Assembly: GCA_030278955.1 (NCBI GenBank)
Contig: JAOANR010000004.1
Span: 17,174,526 to 17,238,525 of the forward strand
Length of the DNA stretch: 64,000 bases
Source: Hygrophila difformis
Lineage: Eukaryota > Streptophyta > Magnoliopsida > Lamiales > Acanthaceae
Direction: 5' to 3'
Of the stretch, positions 31,110 to 42,310 are shown one piece after another. The notes below the pieces were generated by a model. It was not told the origin of the DNA, ran no database searches, and saw nothing but the letters and a program-made list of their open reading frames with translations. The position numbers and the translations under genes are program-made. Numbering within the stretch: position 1 is the first letter of the stretch; each line of letters starts with the position of its first letter.

Positions 31110-34100
31110 CTATTCGTCCCTAAATTCGCCAAATAGTTCCGGATACTTATCCCTCATATCGGCTTCGACTTCCCACGTGGCATCCTTCTCGTCATGTCTT
31201 GACCACTGCACCTTCACCATCCGGGTCGATTTCCGCCTTGTGGTCCGTTCTTTTGAATCCAGGATTTGCACGGGTTTCTCTTCATATGTCAGGTTCTCGT
31301 CCAACTCAATTATTTCCGGTATCACTTCCCTCCTGGGGTCCTGATGGTACTCCTTGAGTTGGGAGACGTGAAATACGTTGTGGACCTTAGATAATTCCTC
31401 TGGTAGAGCCAACTTGTAAGCCAGTGGTCCAATTCTTGCGGTTATCTCAAAGGGTCCAATATATCTCGGACTCAGTTTGCCGCGCTTGCCAAATCTCATC
31501 ACACCTTTCATTGGAGACACTTTAAGAAGTATCTTATCCCTAATTTTGTGCTCTCCAATCCTCCTATGCTTGTCGGCATACGTTTTCTGCCTATCCTGTG
31601 CCGCTTTGATCCGCTGCTGGACCGTCTCGATTATTTTTCTCGACTCCTCGATCATTGGGGGTCCAACTTGGATCGGTTCGTTCTTCTCAAACCAACACAG
31701 TGGGCTTCGACACTTTCTCCCATACATTGCCTCAAATGGCGCCATACCAATACTAGCATGATAGCTATTATTGTATGAAAACTCGATTAACGCCAGATGC
31801 TTTTCCCAGCTACCCCCGAACTCCAGGACGCACGATCTCAACATGTCCTCTAACGTTTGAATGGTCCTTTCGGTCTGACCGTCGGTAGTCGGGTGAAAGG
31901 CCGTGCTCAAATTAAGCTTAGTGCCAAGCGCCTCTTGAAGCTTCGTCCAAAAATTCGAAGTGAATCGCCCATCACGATCCGACACGATGTCCTGCGGGAC
32001 TCCGTGTCTTCTTACCACGTTCTCCACGTAGGCTTTTGCTAATTGTTCCATGCTCCACTTCTCTCGCATAGGTATGAAGATAGCAGCCTTGGTTAATCTG
32101 TCGACGATAACCCATATTTTATCGTATCCCGATGGTGTCCTAGGCAGTCCTGAGACGAAGTCCATCGAGATGCTATCCCACTTCCATGCTGGGATTTCCA
32201 AAGGTTTCACTAACCCGATGGGTTTCTTCCGTTCCGCCTTAACCTTTTGACAGATAGGGCATTGTTCGACGAAGTCTGCTACTTCCTTCTTCATTCTCGG
32301 CCACAAAAAATGTTCCTTCAGATCTTTGTACAACTTGTCACCTCCAGGGTGAACAGAGTATGGTGTCTCGTGCCCTTCCTCCAAAATTTTCCTCTTTAGT
32401 TCGGCACATGCCTGTGGTATGCACCAACGTCCTCGAAACTTAATACATCCATCCGCCTCAACCCGGAAGTCAGTTGCCTTCCCTTGTTCAATCTTGGCCC
32501 TTATCCTTTCCAATTTAGTGTCTCCTGGTTGACTTGCCCGAATTTCCTCGAAGAAATCTGGCCGAATTGCGACTGTGCTAAACAGTCTTGCCGGTGTGCC
32601 CTCGTACACTAACTCGATCCCAAATTCGACTATCTCTCGATACAACTCTGGGGGTAGGACCTTCATACTCGCCATGCGGGTAGATTTTCGGCTAAGTGCA
32701 TCGGCTACGACATTTGCCTTACCCTCGTGGTAGGCAATGTCCAGATCATAGTCTTTGATTAATTCCAACCACCTTCTCTGTCGCATATTCAACTCCTTCT
32801 GAGTAAAAATATACTTTAGACTCTTGTGGTCGGTGTAAACCTTGCATTTCCGCCCATACAAGTAATGCCTCCATATTTTTAGTGCGAACACGACCGCTGC
32901 TAATTCCAGGTCGTGTGTGGGGTAATTCTCCTCATGAGGTCTCAGCTGTCGGGACGCATAAGCTATTACTTTCCCGAGCTGCATCAGGACACACCCCAGT
33001 CCGTTCTTAGATGCGTCGCTATATACCTCAAAGTCATCCGTGTCTGTGGGAAGTGTTAGGACAGGAGTCGTAGTCAACCTCTTCTTCAATGTCTCGAACG
33101 CGGCATTGCACTCTGGTGTCCATATCACCTTGCTTCCCTTTTTCAAGTTCTGCGTCAATGGTCTAGCAATCTTGGAGAAGTCCTTCACAAAACGTCTGTA
33201 GTATCCTGCTAAACCGAGAAAGCTTCTTATCTCAGTTTGCGAGGTCGGAATAGGCCATTCGGCCACTGCTGATACCTTGGCCGGATCTACCGAAATTCCT
33301 TCGGCCGAAACATTGTGTCCAAGGAAGGACACTTTGTTTAGCCAGAACTCGCATTTTGACAACTTTGCATATAACTGGTGATCCCTTAATATGGTCAAAA
33401 CCTTACGTAAGTGTTCTTCGTGCTCGCGCTTCCCTTTGGAGTAGATTAGAATGTCGTCGATGAACACCACTACGCAAGTGTCTAGTAGTTCGCGGAAAAT
33501 GTCGTTCATCAAACTCATGAATACTGCTGGGGCATTGGTTAATCCGAAAGACATTACTGTAAATTTGTAATGCCCGTATCTGGTTCGGAAAGCCGTCTTC
33601 GGAATGTCCTCTTCGGCTACCCTCAGCTGATGATATCCTGACCTCAGATCGATCTTTGAGAACGTCCTTGCTCCTTTTAGTTGGTCGAACAGGTCGTCGA
33701 TCCTCGGGAGAGGATATTTGTTCTTAATGGTGACCTGATTCAATCCGCGGTAGTCTATGCAGAGTCGCATACTCCCGTCCTTCTTGCGGACGAATAGCAC
33801 CGGGGCTCCCCATGGTGATGTGCTTGGCCTGATGTAACCCTTATCAAGTAATTCTTCCAGTTGTTCCTTCAATTCCTTGCTCTCTGCAGGTGCCATCCGG
33901 TACGGGGCTTTAGACACAGGTTGGGTTCCTGGCGCCAAATCAATTGTAAATTCTACCCCTCTGTGTGGTGGCATCCCCGGAATCTCATCCGGGAATACAT
34001 CCGGATAGTCACGTACGACTGGGATCTGTTCGAGGTCAAATCCCTCTGCTTCCTTGTCTTCTACATGGCAGAGATAGACTGGATATCCTTTGTTCGCCAA

Positions 34101-35729
34101 CTCCGTCATCTTTAGAGCCGTGACAATCTTAATCCTCGGTTTCGGCGGTTCCGCATAAATAGACACTCTCTTCTTATTCGGGCCATACAAGGTCACCTTC
34201 TGTTGAGCGCAGTCAATTGTGGCCTTGTGACGAACCAACCAATCCATTCCCAAAATAATATCAAAGTCTTGCAAGTCGAACTTAATCAAGTTCGCTGCAA
34301 ACTCGACCCCGTAGATAAGTATTGGAACGTTCATGTATCTCTGAGAGCAGTTTACGACTGTCCCATTAGGTAACGAAACGCCTAAGTTCACTGCGCTAGG
34401 GGCTCTAAATCCTAGTTGTTCCGCTTTCTTATTTGCTATAAAGGAATACGACGCTCCAGAATCAAACAAAACGTACGTGGCAGAATCTTTAACTGTGAAC
34501 GTACCAGCTATGACATCATCATTGTCTTGCAGGTCAGCTCGGTTCACCACATTCAGTCGCCCCTGATTGTTCCGAGCCGCTGGGGGAGGGTTTCTCTGAT
34601 TGCGGCCCTGGTCTGGTTGCGGGTTCCTCGGCTTCCCCCTCAAACACGCCTCAGTCTGGTAACGAGGGTCCCTTTTGAGGTCAGCTCGCAGCCTATTTGC
34701 ATCCAAACGGATGCCACAGTCGTAAACCATATGGCCGGTCAGACCGCACCTATAACATTCCCCATTACGCGGGCAGACTTGCATCCAGTGTCGTTTGCTA
34801 CATTTGTTGCAGGGCGCGGGTACAGGGAGTCGATCATCATTCCTCTGGTTGGGGCCATTGATGGTCCAACGTTGGCCACGGTTCCCCTTGTCCTGCTGCT
34901 TCTCAAATCGTCCCTTCTTCTGGGTTGCAGAGGATTGTCCAACATATTCCTCTCTTCGCTTGGGTAGCCGGACCCGTTCCACTGTCATCGCTCGGTCGTA
35001 AAGCTTTTGGAGGTTAAAGAACTGCTTACCTCCTAATCCCTCTCGGATTCCTTAGTTCAGACCGAGCTCAAACTTCTGGGCCTGGGCGTGATCAGTATTC
35101 ACCAGTCCCGGGGCAAAACGGAGAAGTTCGTTGAATTTCTCAAAGTATTCATGGACAGAACGGCTTCCCTGCTTCAGAGTGACGAACTCTTCGTATTTAG
35201 CATTTTTCACGCTAGTGGAGTAGAACCTAGCGCGCAGTGTCTCTTGAAATTCAGTCCAGCTGACGTCCCGATTCTCCTGGCTTCTCCACCAGGTATTCGC
35301 CTTTCCTCCCAGAAAGAATGTAGCCACTTCCGTCTTCCTTCCTTCCGGACATTGGACAGCTTCTAGCAACTTATCAAAGATCTCGATCCATCCTTCCAAT
35401 TTAGCCGGGTCCTCGTGTCCGGCATACCTGGGAGGTTGGTATTTGTGTACGGCTTCGATGTAGTCTGTGGGCTGCCCACCTTGCTCTTCATCCCTGGCGA
35501 GTTGTCGTTCTACCGCGGCACCAATAGTTAGCATCATTTGTTCCAGTCGGTCCTGTCGCCCTTCCATAGGGTCCCGCCTGTCCTCCGCTGGGTTCTGCCT
35601 GTTTCCCACAGGGTCTTGCCCACCCCCTACAGACTCCTGCACTTCCTCCGTAGGGTTAGGGGCCATGGGTGGGTTCACCGGGTATTTCCTTGGGCGTCCG
35701 CGTGGAGGCATCTGAAAGGCAACAATCAA
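31110..35729 (-). pseudogene. Element C gag-pol polyprotein, one in-frame stop
   Basis: A single frame encodes Gag (35729-35052) and, after TAA at 35054-35052, continues in the same frame to 31110. The likely start is the second Met (35711, MPPRGRPRK), directly after a splice-acceptor-like CAG. In the 1292-residue downstream part: dual zinc knuckle (about 60-91), aspartic protease DSGAS (176-180), reverse transcriptase (about 360-560, FIDD at 509-512), RNase H (about 650-765, YSDAS), integrase HHCC (about 873-913), core D943/D1004/E1040, and a C-terminal chromodomain (last 55 residues). The order PR-RT-RH-INT-chromodomain defines a chromovirus, and LTR length and gag type suggest Tekay. The stop falls between capsid and nucleocapsid, so this copy should yield truncated Gag only, unless the codon is read through. 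The rest is undamaged. Confidence 0.9.
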
Positions 35730-36228
35730 TCCAGCGGTGAGGAAAAATCTTTCTTATTTAGTCATAAATTATCAATATTTATTTGTCTATTTTATGTTAT
35801 TATTCCGGTCATCATTATTTTATTCTTTATTCATGCTGTTCATATATTTAGATTATTATTATTATTGTTACTTTTTTTTATTGTTATCGTTATTATTATT
35901 ATTATTATTTTATTTATGCGTGGCTCGTAGTCCTCCAAATCTAAGGCATCCCCTAAGTCACGCCCCTAAGTAGTGCTAAGGCGAAATGAGATAGCATGAT
36001 TTTTAATTTTAATATATAACCGGGAATAAGGAGTGGCAGCGCCAATCCTTTACAGTGATACTACTTGGTAGATCTATCAGTGGGGTAAACGTCCCCGAGA
36101 TCTTACCAATGAAAATAGACAGTAGTAGTCAATGCCAGTACATGATAATCCTAACAGATAACTAGTCAAGCGAGGTAGATACTAAGGAAAGCAGATAAAT
36201 AGGTGCTCGGCTGATGCCCGTACGGCCC
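35730..36228 (-). other. Element C spacer between the upstream ORF and gag
   Basis: Non-coding. It contains a TTA/ATT microsatellite (about 35845-35915). On the minus strand, TTGTTGCCTTTCAG immediately before the gag ATG is a good splice acceptor, and TTTCATTG/GTAAGA near 36105 is a possible donor. Splicing between them would shorten the gag leader. Confidence 0.5.
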
Positions 36229-36693
36229 TCACTCGGCATCTTCCTCCTCCTCCTCCTCTGGGTCGGACTCATCCGACACTGGGGTAACCCGGGCGGCTCT
36301 AGCAGCACTAGTAGAGGCGGGAGTTGCCTCCCAAACCACCCGCTTGTCCACCACCTCCGTGGTGTCCGCCCTTGCCTTCTTCCTCGGCCCCCAGTTCGCG
36401 TGGAAGAAACGGAGATCATCCATCATGGTGATTTCCTCTGCCTCGAGTGAGTGGAGCCGCTGCTGCTGCTCTGCGATGGTGACATCTTTCTCCTCTTCGT
36501 CTTCCAGGCCCTTAGACATCGCCTGATATCGTATGTTCTGCTCGGACTCCTTTCTTGCCTCTGCACTCGCTATCCTCTCAGTCAAATCGGTTATGTCTTC
36601 CTTGTGTATCTCGACTTCGTTTCTCAACTTCACTACTCGCTCAGTCAGACGGGATATCGAGTCGGAGATCGCTGTGATGGCTGGGTTTGACAT
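36229..36693 (-). CDS. Element C upstream ORF: coiled-coil protein with acidic tail
   Basis: A 154-codon ATG-to-TGA frame lies between the primer site (36980) and gag (35711). Residues 1-95 have heptad-like spacing with many Leu/Ile, Glu and Arg (for example ISRLTERVVKLRNEVEIHKE), predicting a coiled coil. A basic patch (GPRKKARA) follows near residue 105, and the tail is a run of Glu/Asp. I recognise no family. Its place in the leader is where extra ORFs occur in some other Ty3/gypsy lineages, but such an ORF is not standard in Tekay. It could be a chance frame, yet length, composition and the intact state argue for coding. A nuclear or chromatin role is speculation from the basic patch and acidic tail. 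Confidence 0.6.
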   Translation of the reverse strand: MSNPAITAISDSISRLTERVVKLRNEVEIHKEDITDLTERIASAEARKESEQNIRYQAMSKGLEDEEEKDVTIAEQQQRLHSLEAEEITMMDDLRFFHANWGPRKKARADTTEVVDKRVVWEATPASTSAARAARVTPVSDESDPEEEEEEDAE

Positions 36694-36979
36694 CTGGGGA
36701 AAATTGGGTCAGAAACATACATATACACATATATATATATAGTTACATATACGCTAAAAGAATTCTGCTCGTGCCTATATGCGTAAGTGTGTGTGTCCCC
36801 GTCCCAAAAATAGAATATTTAATACTTGGCATGTATATTTTAAAATATTCGTATGAAATTTGGTCGACAAAATGCGCCATACTAAATTGTACAAGAAGAA
36901 TAGAATGCCACTTTTGAAAATACGTTGTTGTGCGAAGATTTAGAAATAATTTTAAATGCACAAAATTCACAGAGCAAAA

Positions 36980-36993
36980 CCGCTCTGATACCA
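36980..36993 (-). other. Element C primer binding site (tRNA-iMet)
   Basis: TGGTATCAGAGCGG on the minus strand, three bases from the 5' LTR. Complement of the initiator-Met tRNA 3' end. Confidence 0.9.
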
Positions 36994-36996
36994 AAC

Positions 36997-39951
36997 TGTA
37001 ACACCCCCATTTTCCTCAAAGATCAACGGAAGCAAAACATGGGTAAAATGGGCGAGTGCTACCGCCACGCATTCCGGGGCATCCCGAAATACGCTAAGGC
37101 CAACATAAATAATTATTTGCAGAAAATCAGAGTTTAATTCAAGTATTGTGTGTCTCGCACCAAAGCTGCAAATATAGGCATTCTTAAGAAAATAGCATTC
37201 ATAGTCGATGAAGTAGGGAGGCGTAAAAGTTCCAAAAGTGGGTAGACACCCAAATACACGTCCTCAAGTTAAATCAAAAACACATGCCAAGTTACTCCGT
37301 CTGGGAGACTTAAAAGTTATACATGCTTAAGACCCAGAATTTCTTTAGGAATACCCGAACCGTGCCCAGATGATAGAAGAAGACTATTGGTCCTTACAGA
37401 TGTCAGAACCTGAAAAAGGAGTAGGGTAAAATGTAGAGTCAGCGAAAACAATCGCTGAGTAAGTAGACCCTTACTCCCGGAGGAGGTTGGGCTGCAGGGA
37501 GTATTTTTAAAATGCAGTTATGGAAAATGGCATGCTAAACGAGAGTAATTTATACATAGAGACAATATTAATCTAACCCGGGAATAGATAATACAGCAAT
37601 ATGCGTTACCGAGATGTAAAATCCCAGCCACTGTGATGTGCAGGTTCCCCAACGGGCTCAGACTGCACATGCACGCAAGGGTGTGGGGGAGGTAAGAAAT
37701 TTCCTCGAAACCCACCACTGGAATCAGATATGGAACCGCCTGGATAGCCCCAAGAGTCCCCGTGTGGCGATTAAGTGCACAACAACGTAGGAGTTGGGCA
37801 GCCAGCCCATACCCAGACCCAGCCCCCGTAACAATGGTACCAAGTCCGTTCGATTTATTGCAGAAATTAAATAAGCACAGTAAAAGAGCACACCAATATT
37901 CCAAAAACAGTAGGGAGCTATAAGCATAAAATTAAAATAAATAAAGCGGTAAAAATTATGCTTTAGCTAAAGTAAATTTGGGCTATCCCCAAGGAGTAAA
38001 AATCTACTTACAGTCACCGGATGGAATGGGCACGACACACGCACGGCTTACGAGCAGATATTCCCTTACAGCTATTTGACTAGCAAAAATTTAATATTGA
38101 CTTAGCATGCTATAATAGTATTTTAACATAAATAATGACTAAAATTTCTTAACTTACAGTCACAATAGACAGTTAGGAAATATAACACGATGCAGGCAGC
38201 GAGCTTCCTAACGAGCAGCTACTTGACTTCTTTATTGTGAACCCCTCCACAGAATCTATCGAATCATAACAGCCTTTCTAAAAAAAACTAAGATCGGGCA
38301 GAACTAGGAAAAAAAAAATATGGAGAGAATATTGGAACTAAGAGGGGCGAGTGGCGTGAGGGAGGTGGAGTTGGGTTTAAATAGCCGGACCAGCTACACT
38401 TTATTATCCGGATAAAATCCCCAGTCAGCCTTTTATCTTCCGGATATCAAGGTACATTAATTGTGCCTCGTTTCTTCCCCAAAACCACAACACACTACTT
38501 TCCTCTTCTTCAATTTATTACTCACCCCCTTCTCCTCCCTTCACAAGAACTTATCAGTCCAACATTTCCTCAATTAAACTCCTTTTGTCTCTTTCTCTTT
38601 GTAACTATCCCCCGAATTCAAATTTTTGGACTGATCTATCGAGACCAGTATAGCAAGGGACACAATCCCTTTATTTTCCACCTTTTTCTTTCTTTCCCTT
38701 CTTATGTATTGTATTCTATTTGGCTTTAGTTTTGGGAAGGGAACTGGGGCAGAGGGCAGCGAACCAGAGGACGGTGGTGGCACCGAGGCGCGTGCAGCGG
38801 CGGCGGCAGCAGCTCGGCGGCGCAGCAGCTTCCCCGGCCTCCTCCTCCGTTTCTTATTCTCCTTTTATTTTGGTTTTGATTTGGTGGTGTTGTTGGGGTT
38901 GAAAGAGAGTAGATTCGGTGGTGGTGGAAGAGAAGAACAGAGGCGGCGGCATGGCGGAGAGGGCGGCGGTGGACGTGGCCCTCGTCTCCTTTCTTTCTTT
39001 TCTTCCTATCTTCTATATTTTCTCTATTTTTGATTTGTTGAGGGTTGAAAAGGAGTAGGTTTGGAGGGGTTGGTTTGAATCTAAATTTCGATTTTGGGGT
39101 GGTGGTGTGGCCGGACTTCTAGATGAGTTTGGCCGGATTTTGGATTTTTGGGGGGGGCACAGTGGCGGTGGTGGTGGTAGAGGCGGCAGGGGGCCGCGGA
39201 TGGTGGTTTTGGGGCCGGAAATGGAATGAGGGGTGGGAAATGGTGGTTTGGGGTGGTGGCCGGCGGAGCTCCGGCGAAGCTCCGGCGATGGCGGCCGGAG
39301 GTGGGCGGCGGCGGCGGCAGCTTAGGCAAATTAGGGTTAGGGTTTGTAATGTTGTGGGCTTGGGCTCAATCTTGGTGTTGGGCTCTTTTCCTCTTTTAAC
39401 ACTTGGTATCCATTTTAATTGTCCAAGCCCAAATATCTAATTGAGACCTAATTAATCTATTGGACTTGATTAAATTTTTTTGGACTTAATTAATTTATTG
39501 GACTTAATCTTAATTAATCCTAATTGTGGACCTAATATATGATTAATTTTTGGACTTAATATTTTATTGAATTTAATTTACTAATTGGTTTGGCTCCATT
39601 TGTCCAATAAACCAAGATCCTCGATTTTTTTTCCACTCCGGAATGGTCATGTATTATAAATTTGACAACCGTTAGTTTTCCAACAATTTAATTGAGTTAA
39701 GTGTTTTGAATCTGATTGTATGACCTTAACCATAAATTAATCTCGTTCGTAATTATCGATAAATCGAACATTTTATTAACTAGTTGGCTTAGTGGTATTG
39801 TTCAAGTAATTAATTCAAATGTACCCTAAGCTTAAGGGAGATTCATATAACCTTAATTGAAATTTTTAAGGATTCGAGCAAGTTATTACTTAAATTTATT
39901 TTATTATAAATTTTATCCCTATTCTTGCTTTAAATTCTCCGGAGTGTTATA
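36997..39951 (-). repeat. Element C 5' LTR
   Basis: 2955 bp. On the plus strand it starts TGTAACACCCCC and ends GTGTTATA, so one terminus is TA-type rather than the canonical CA. On the minus strand a TATTTAAAC box lies near 38374-38382, about where an LTR promoter is expected. A GC-rich segment (38745-39310) produces repetitive short frames that are mirrored in the other LTR and are not genes. Confidence 0.95.
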
Positions 39952-39956
39952 GATCT

Positions 39957-41116
39957 AGTTACACTAATCGAAACGATATGAGATAAATCTATACTTTTGA
40001 AACAAACGGTCGAAAGCTTGAAATACGATAAATCTATACTTTTGAAAAATCTCGTTACACTAATCGAAACGATATGAGATACTTTGGTGGAGGGTGAGTG
40101 CTCTGCAGGGTGCCCCTCTAGCCTTTTTCGGCGTGCCTATAATGGACGCAAGATACTTGATTGAAAAACTACGCTAAAACGGCATGAGATACATGGCCTA
40201 CACTCTCGGGAATATCCATATGGGTTTCCCGAGGCTCCGGAGTGTTACTGGCTATGGCGGATACGGCTTCGGCCACCGGACGACCGGCTACACAAGAAAC
40301 TTACGAAACGGCTGCGGCCGCCGGACAAACGAAACTTACTAAATTGGCTGAGGCCGCCGGATCGCCGGGTAAATGAAACTTACTAAATTGGCTGAGGTCG
40401 CCGGATCGCCGGCTAAATGACACTTATTAAATTGGTTGCGGCCGTCGGATCGACCGGCTACACTAAATATTATTGAGTGGTGACGTAACGGGGGAAAATA
40501 AAAGACTTAAATTCTTTTACGTATTTATTTATTTATTCATGTCTTTAAATTATGCATTTAAAATTTTGCCTTAAATTTTATACCATGCTAAATTAATATC
40601 TATGAATTTAAATGCATGTTCAAGTATACAATTAGATGATTAATTTTTAAATTGGTAAATGGATTGTTGTATGCATGTCTAGGAGTAAAAATTTAATTAT
40701 TTAATTAAACCCCTTTATTGCTATGTTAGGATCGGCTTGCTCAGTATTTTATAATACTGATAAAACCCGTTGTTTTATTTTTCTTTTACAGAGTATGAAG
40801 AAATGGCATGAGCATGCACGCATATTGGGCTCGGGAATTAAATTAGTAACTGTGAATGTTGCATTTTATTAGACTTAAATTACCCACTGCGTTTTGGCCA
40901 TGTCGGCCCATATTTAAATTTTCCGCTGCGACTTATTTTATTTTCTGTGGATTATACTATGTTATTTTAAAATAAATCTTTTTGGGCTTGTTTTTCAATT
41001 GTTTTTGAAATACCATTAGCCTTGCATCTCTCAAGTGAGCTAGAATGAACTCGTGTCTTGCTTGGGAGGTGTGGCGGTGACATCCCGGCCTGGGTTATCA
41101 AAACCGGGATGTTACA
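39957..41116 (+). repeat. Element B second LTR, right fragment
   Basis: Continues the LTR after element C. The first 570 bp (to about 40530) have no match in the first LTR and include tandem units of about 50 bp with GCCGCCGGATCGCCGG (40258-40470). From about 40540 it matches 23880-24452 and ends GATGTTACA before an intact iMet primer site. Confidence 0.85.
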
Positions 41117-41880
41117 AAGTGGTATCAGAGCCGGGACTATTTTTAAAACTAGTATTATTATTTTTAAACTATTATTATTTTTAAACTAGTATTATTTTTA
41201 AAACCAATATTATTTTGAAGCTATCATTGTTGAGCCCAAAATTTCAGCCCTAACTTTTAGCTCAAATTAATTATTTTAAAGCCCAAAACTTTTGAGCCCA
41301 AAAATTTTATTTACTTAGTGTAATATTTTAAGCCCAAAGATTAATTATTTTTGGCCCAATATTAAATTATTATGTTAAGCCCAATTGTTTTGACCCAATA
41401 CCCTTGTTTTTACTTAAGCCCAAATAATTTATTTCTTTTGGCCCAATATAGTGGCCCAAACCTTTTATCCTTATTCTTTTAAAATCTATCCATGGAATAA
41501 ATTTATTTTTAAAACCCCATGGATAAACAAATGCATGCATAAATTAAATTTTCATGGGGGGATTGCATATGCATATGCATACATTAAAATTTGTGCTAAC
41601 CTTTTTAAGTGATCGTTGTGTTACATAACATTCTCACACTAGTATTTGGCTAGACCTTGACTCTTGACTTAGAAGCGTTAGCTTGAGACTAATTGTGCCT
41701 TAGTTTTAGATCTTGATCGTCTATGCTTAGCATGCGCATAACTATTCTCTGCCTTTTTCCATAGATCTTCACATAGACGATATATTATGACTTGTCGAGA
41801 ATCCTAACGATGAAAACGATGAACGCATAAATAATCTAGAGACGCAAGTTAAAAAAAAAAAACACTTACCAAACAAAAAA
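41117..41880 (+). mobile_element. Second, truncated copy of the element B internal start
   Basis: An intact primer site TGGTATCAGAGC (41120-41131) and leader match 24453-25240, including the GCCCAA motif cluster. Similarity ends in an A-rich tract with a short duplication of AAACACTTACC at about 41860-41890. This shows the LTR at 41116 also served as a 5' LTR of another copy. Confidence 0.85.
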
Positions 41881-41980
41881 ACACTTACCCATAGCCGTTG
41901 ATTCACTTTATAAATCGAGGTTGAGATTAACTTAAAGGGCAAAAATGTAATTTTGTCATATTACTCCAAAATATACTTAG

Positions 41981-42310
41981 TACATTTCAGCGACAATTTG
42001 TATACATTTCAGTGATTTGTTAATATTTCAGCGACGGACATAATGTTGTCAGCGCGGCTTCTGTATGTTTCAGTGACGAAGTGTAATATAGTATGTTTCA
42101 GCGACATGATATAGTATTTTTCAGCGACTTGATAATGTTCATTTCAGCGACTTCATAAAACGCTGAAACTTCAATTCTTTGGTTTAACATATTTCAGCGA
42201 CGAGCTGTATGTATTTCAGCGACGTGGTGTGTGTATTTCAGCGACGGACTATGTGTATGCGACAATATTTTCAGCGATAACAACCTACGTATATTTCAGC
42301 GACTTGACCG
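41981..42310. repeat. TTTCAGCGAC interspersed repeat block
   Basis: About a dozen copies of TTTCAGCGAC (some TTTCAGTGA), mostly 20-28 bp apart and in one orientation. Intervening sequence is not conserved. One copy is followed by its inverse CGCTGAAA, giving a small hairpin near 42140-42170. It looks like a subterminal repeat region of an unidentified transposon. Confidence 0.7.

Larger units (their letters stand above)
28034..39951 (-). mobile_element. Element C: Tekay-type chromovirus (Ty3/gypsy), nearly intact
   Basis: An 11.9-kb element read on the minus strand, with two LTRs of exactly 2955 bp (36997-39951 is 5', 28034-30988 is 3'). The target duplication GATCT is at 28029-28033 and 39952-39956. 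It has an iMet primer site (36980-36993), a polypurine tract next to the 3' LTR and a gag-pol frame ending in a chromodomain. Equal-length, near-identical LTRs point to a recent insertion. The only visible coding lesion is one stop codon in gag. The element carries an additional ORF upstream of gag. Integrase chromodomains steer chromoviruses to heterochromatin, which fits this repeat-dense setting. Confidence 0.9.
22386..41880 (+). mobile_element. Element B: Tekay-like gag-only LTR element, composite and truncated
   Basis: The order is LTR (22386-24452), internal region (24453-26672), second LTR (26673-28033 plus 39957-41116), then a second, truncated start of the internal region (41117-41880). 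LTRs are TG...CA with a tRNA-iMet primer site after each. The internal region carries only a damaged gag and no pol. The second LTR is split by element C. An LTR-internal-LTR-internal order points to unequal recombination between copies. No outer target duplication can be given because the right end is missing. Confidence 0.8.

Noticed and set aside
36743..36994. 83-codon ORF next to the element C primer site
   Set aside because: It overlaps the primer site and leader, is AT-rich, and has no domain. The 154-codon ORF is the better candidate.
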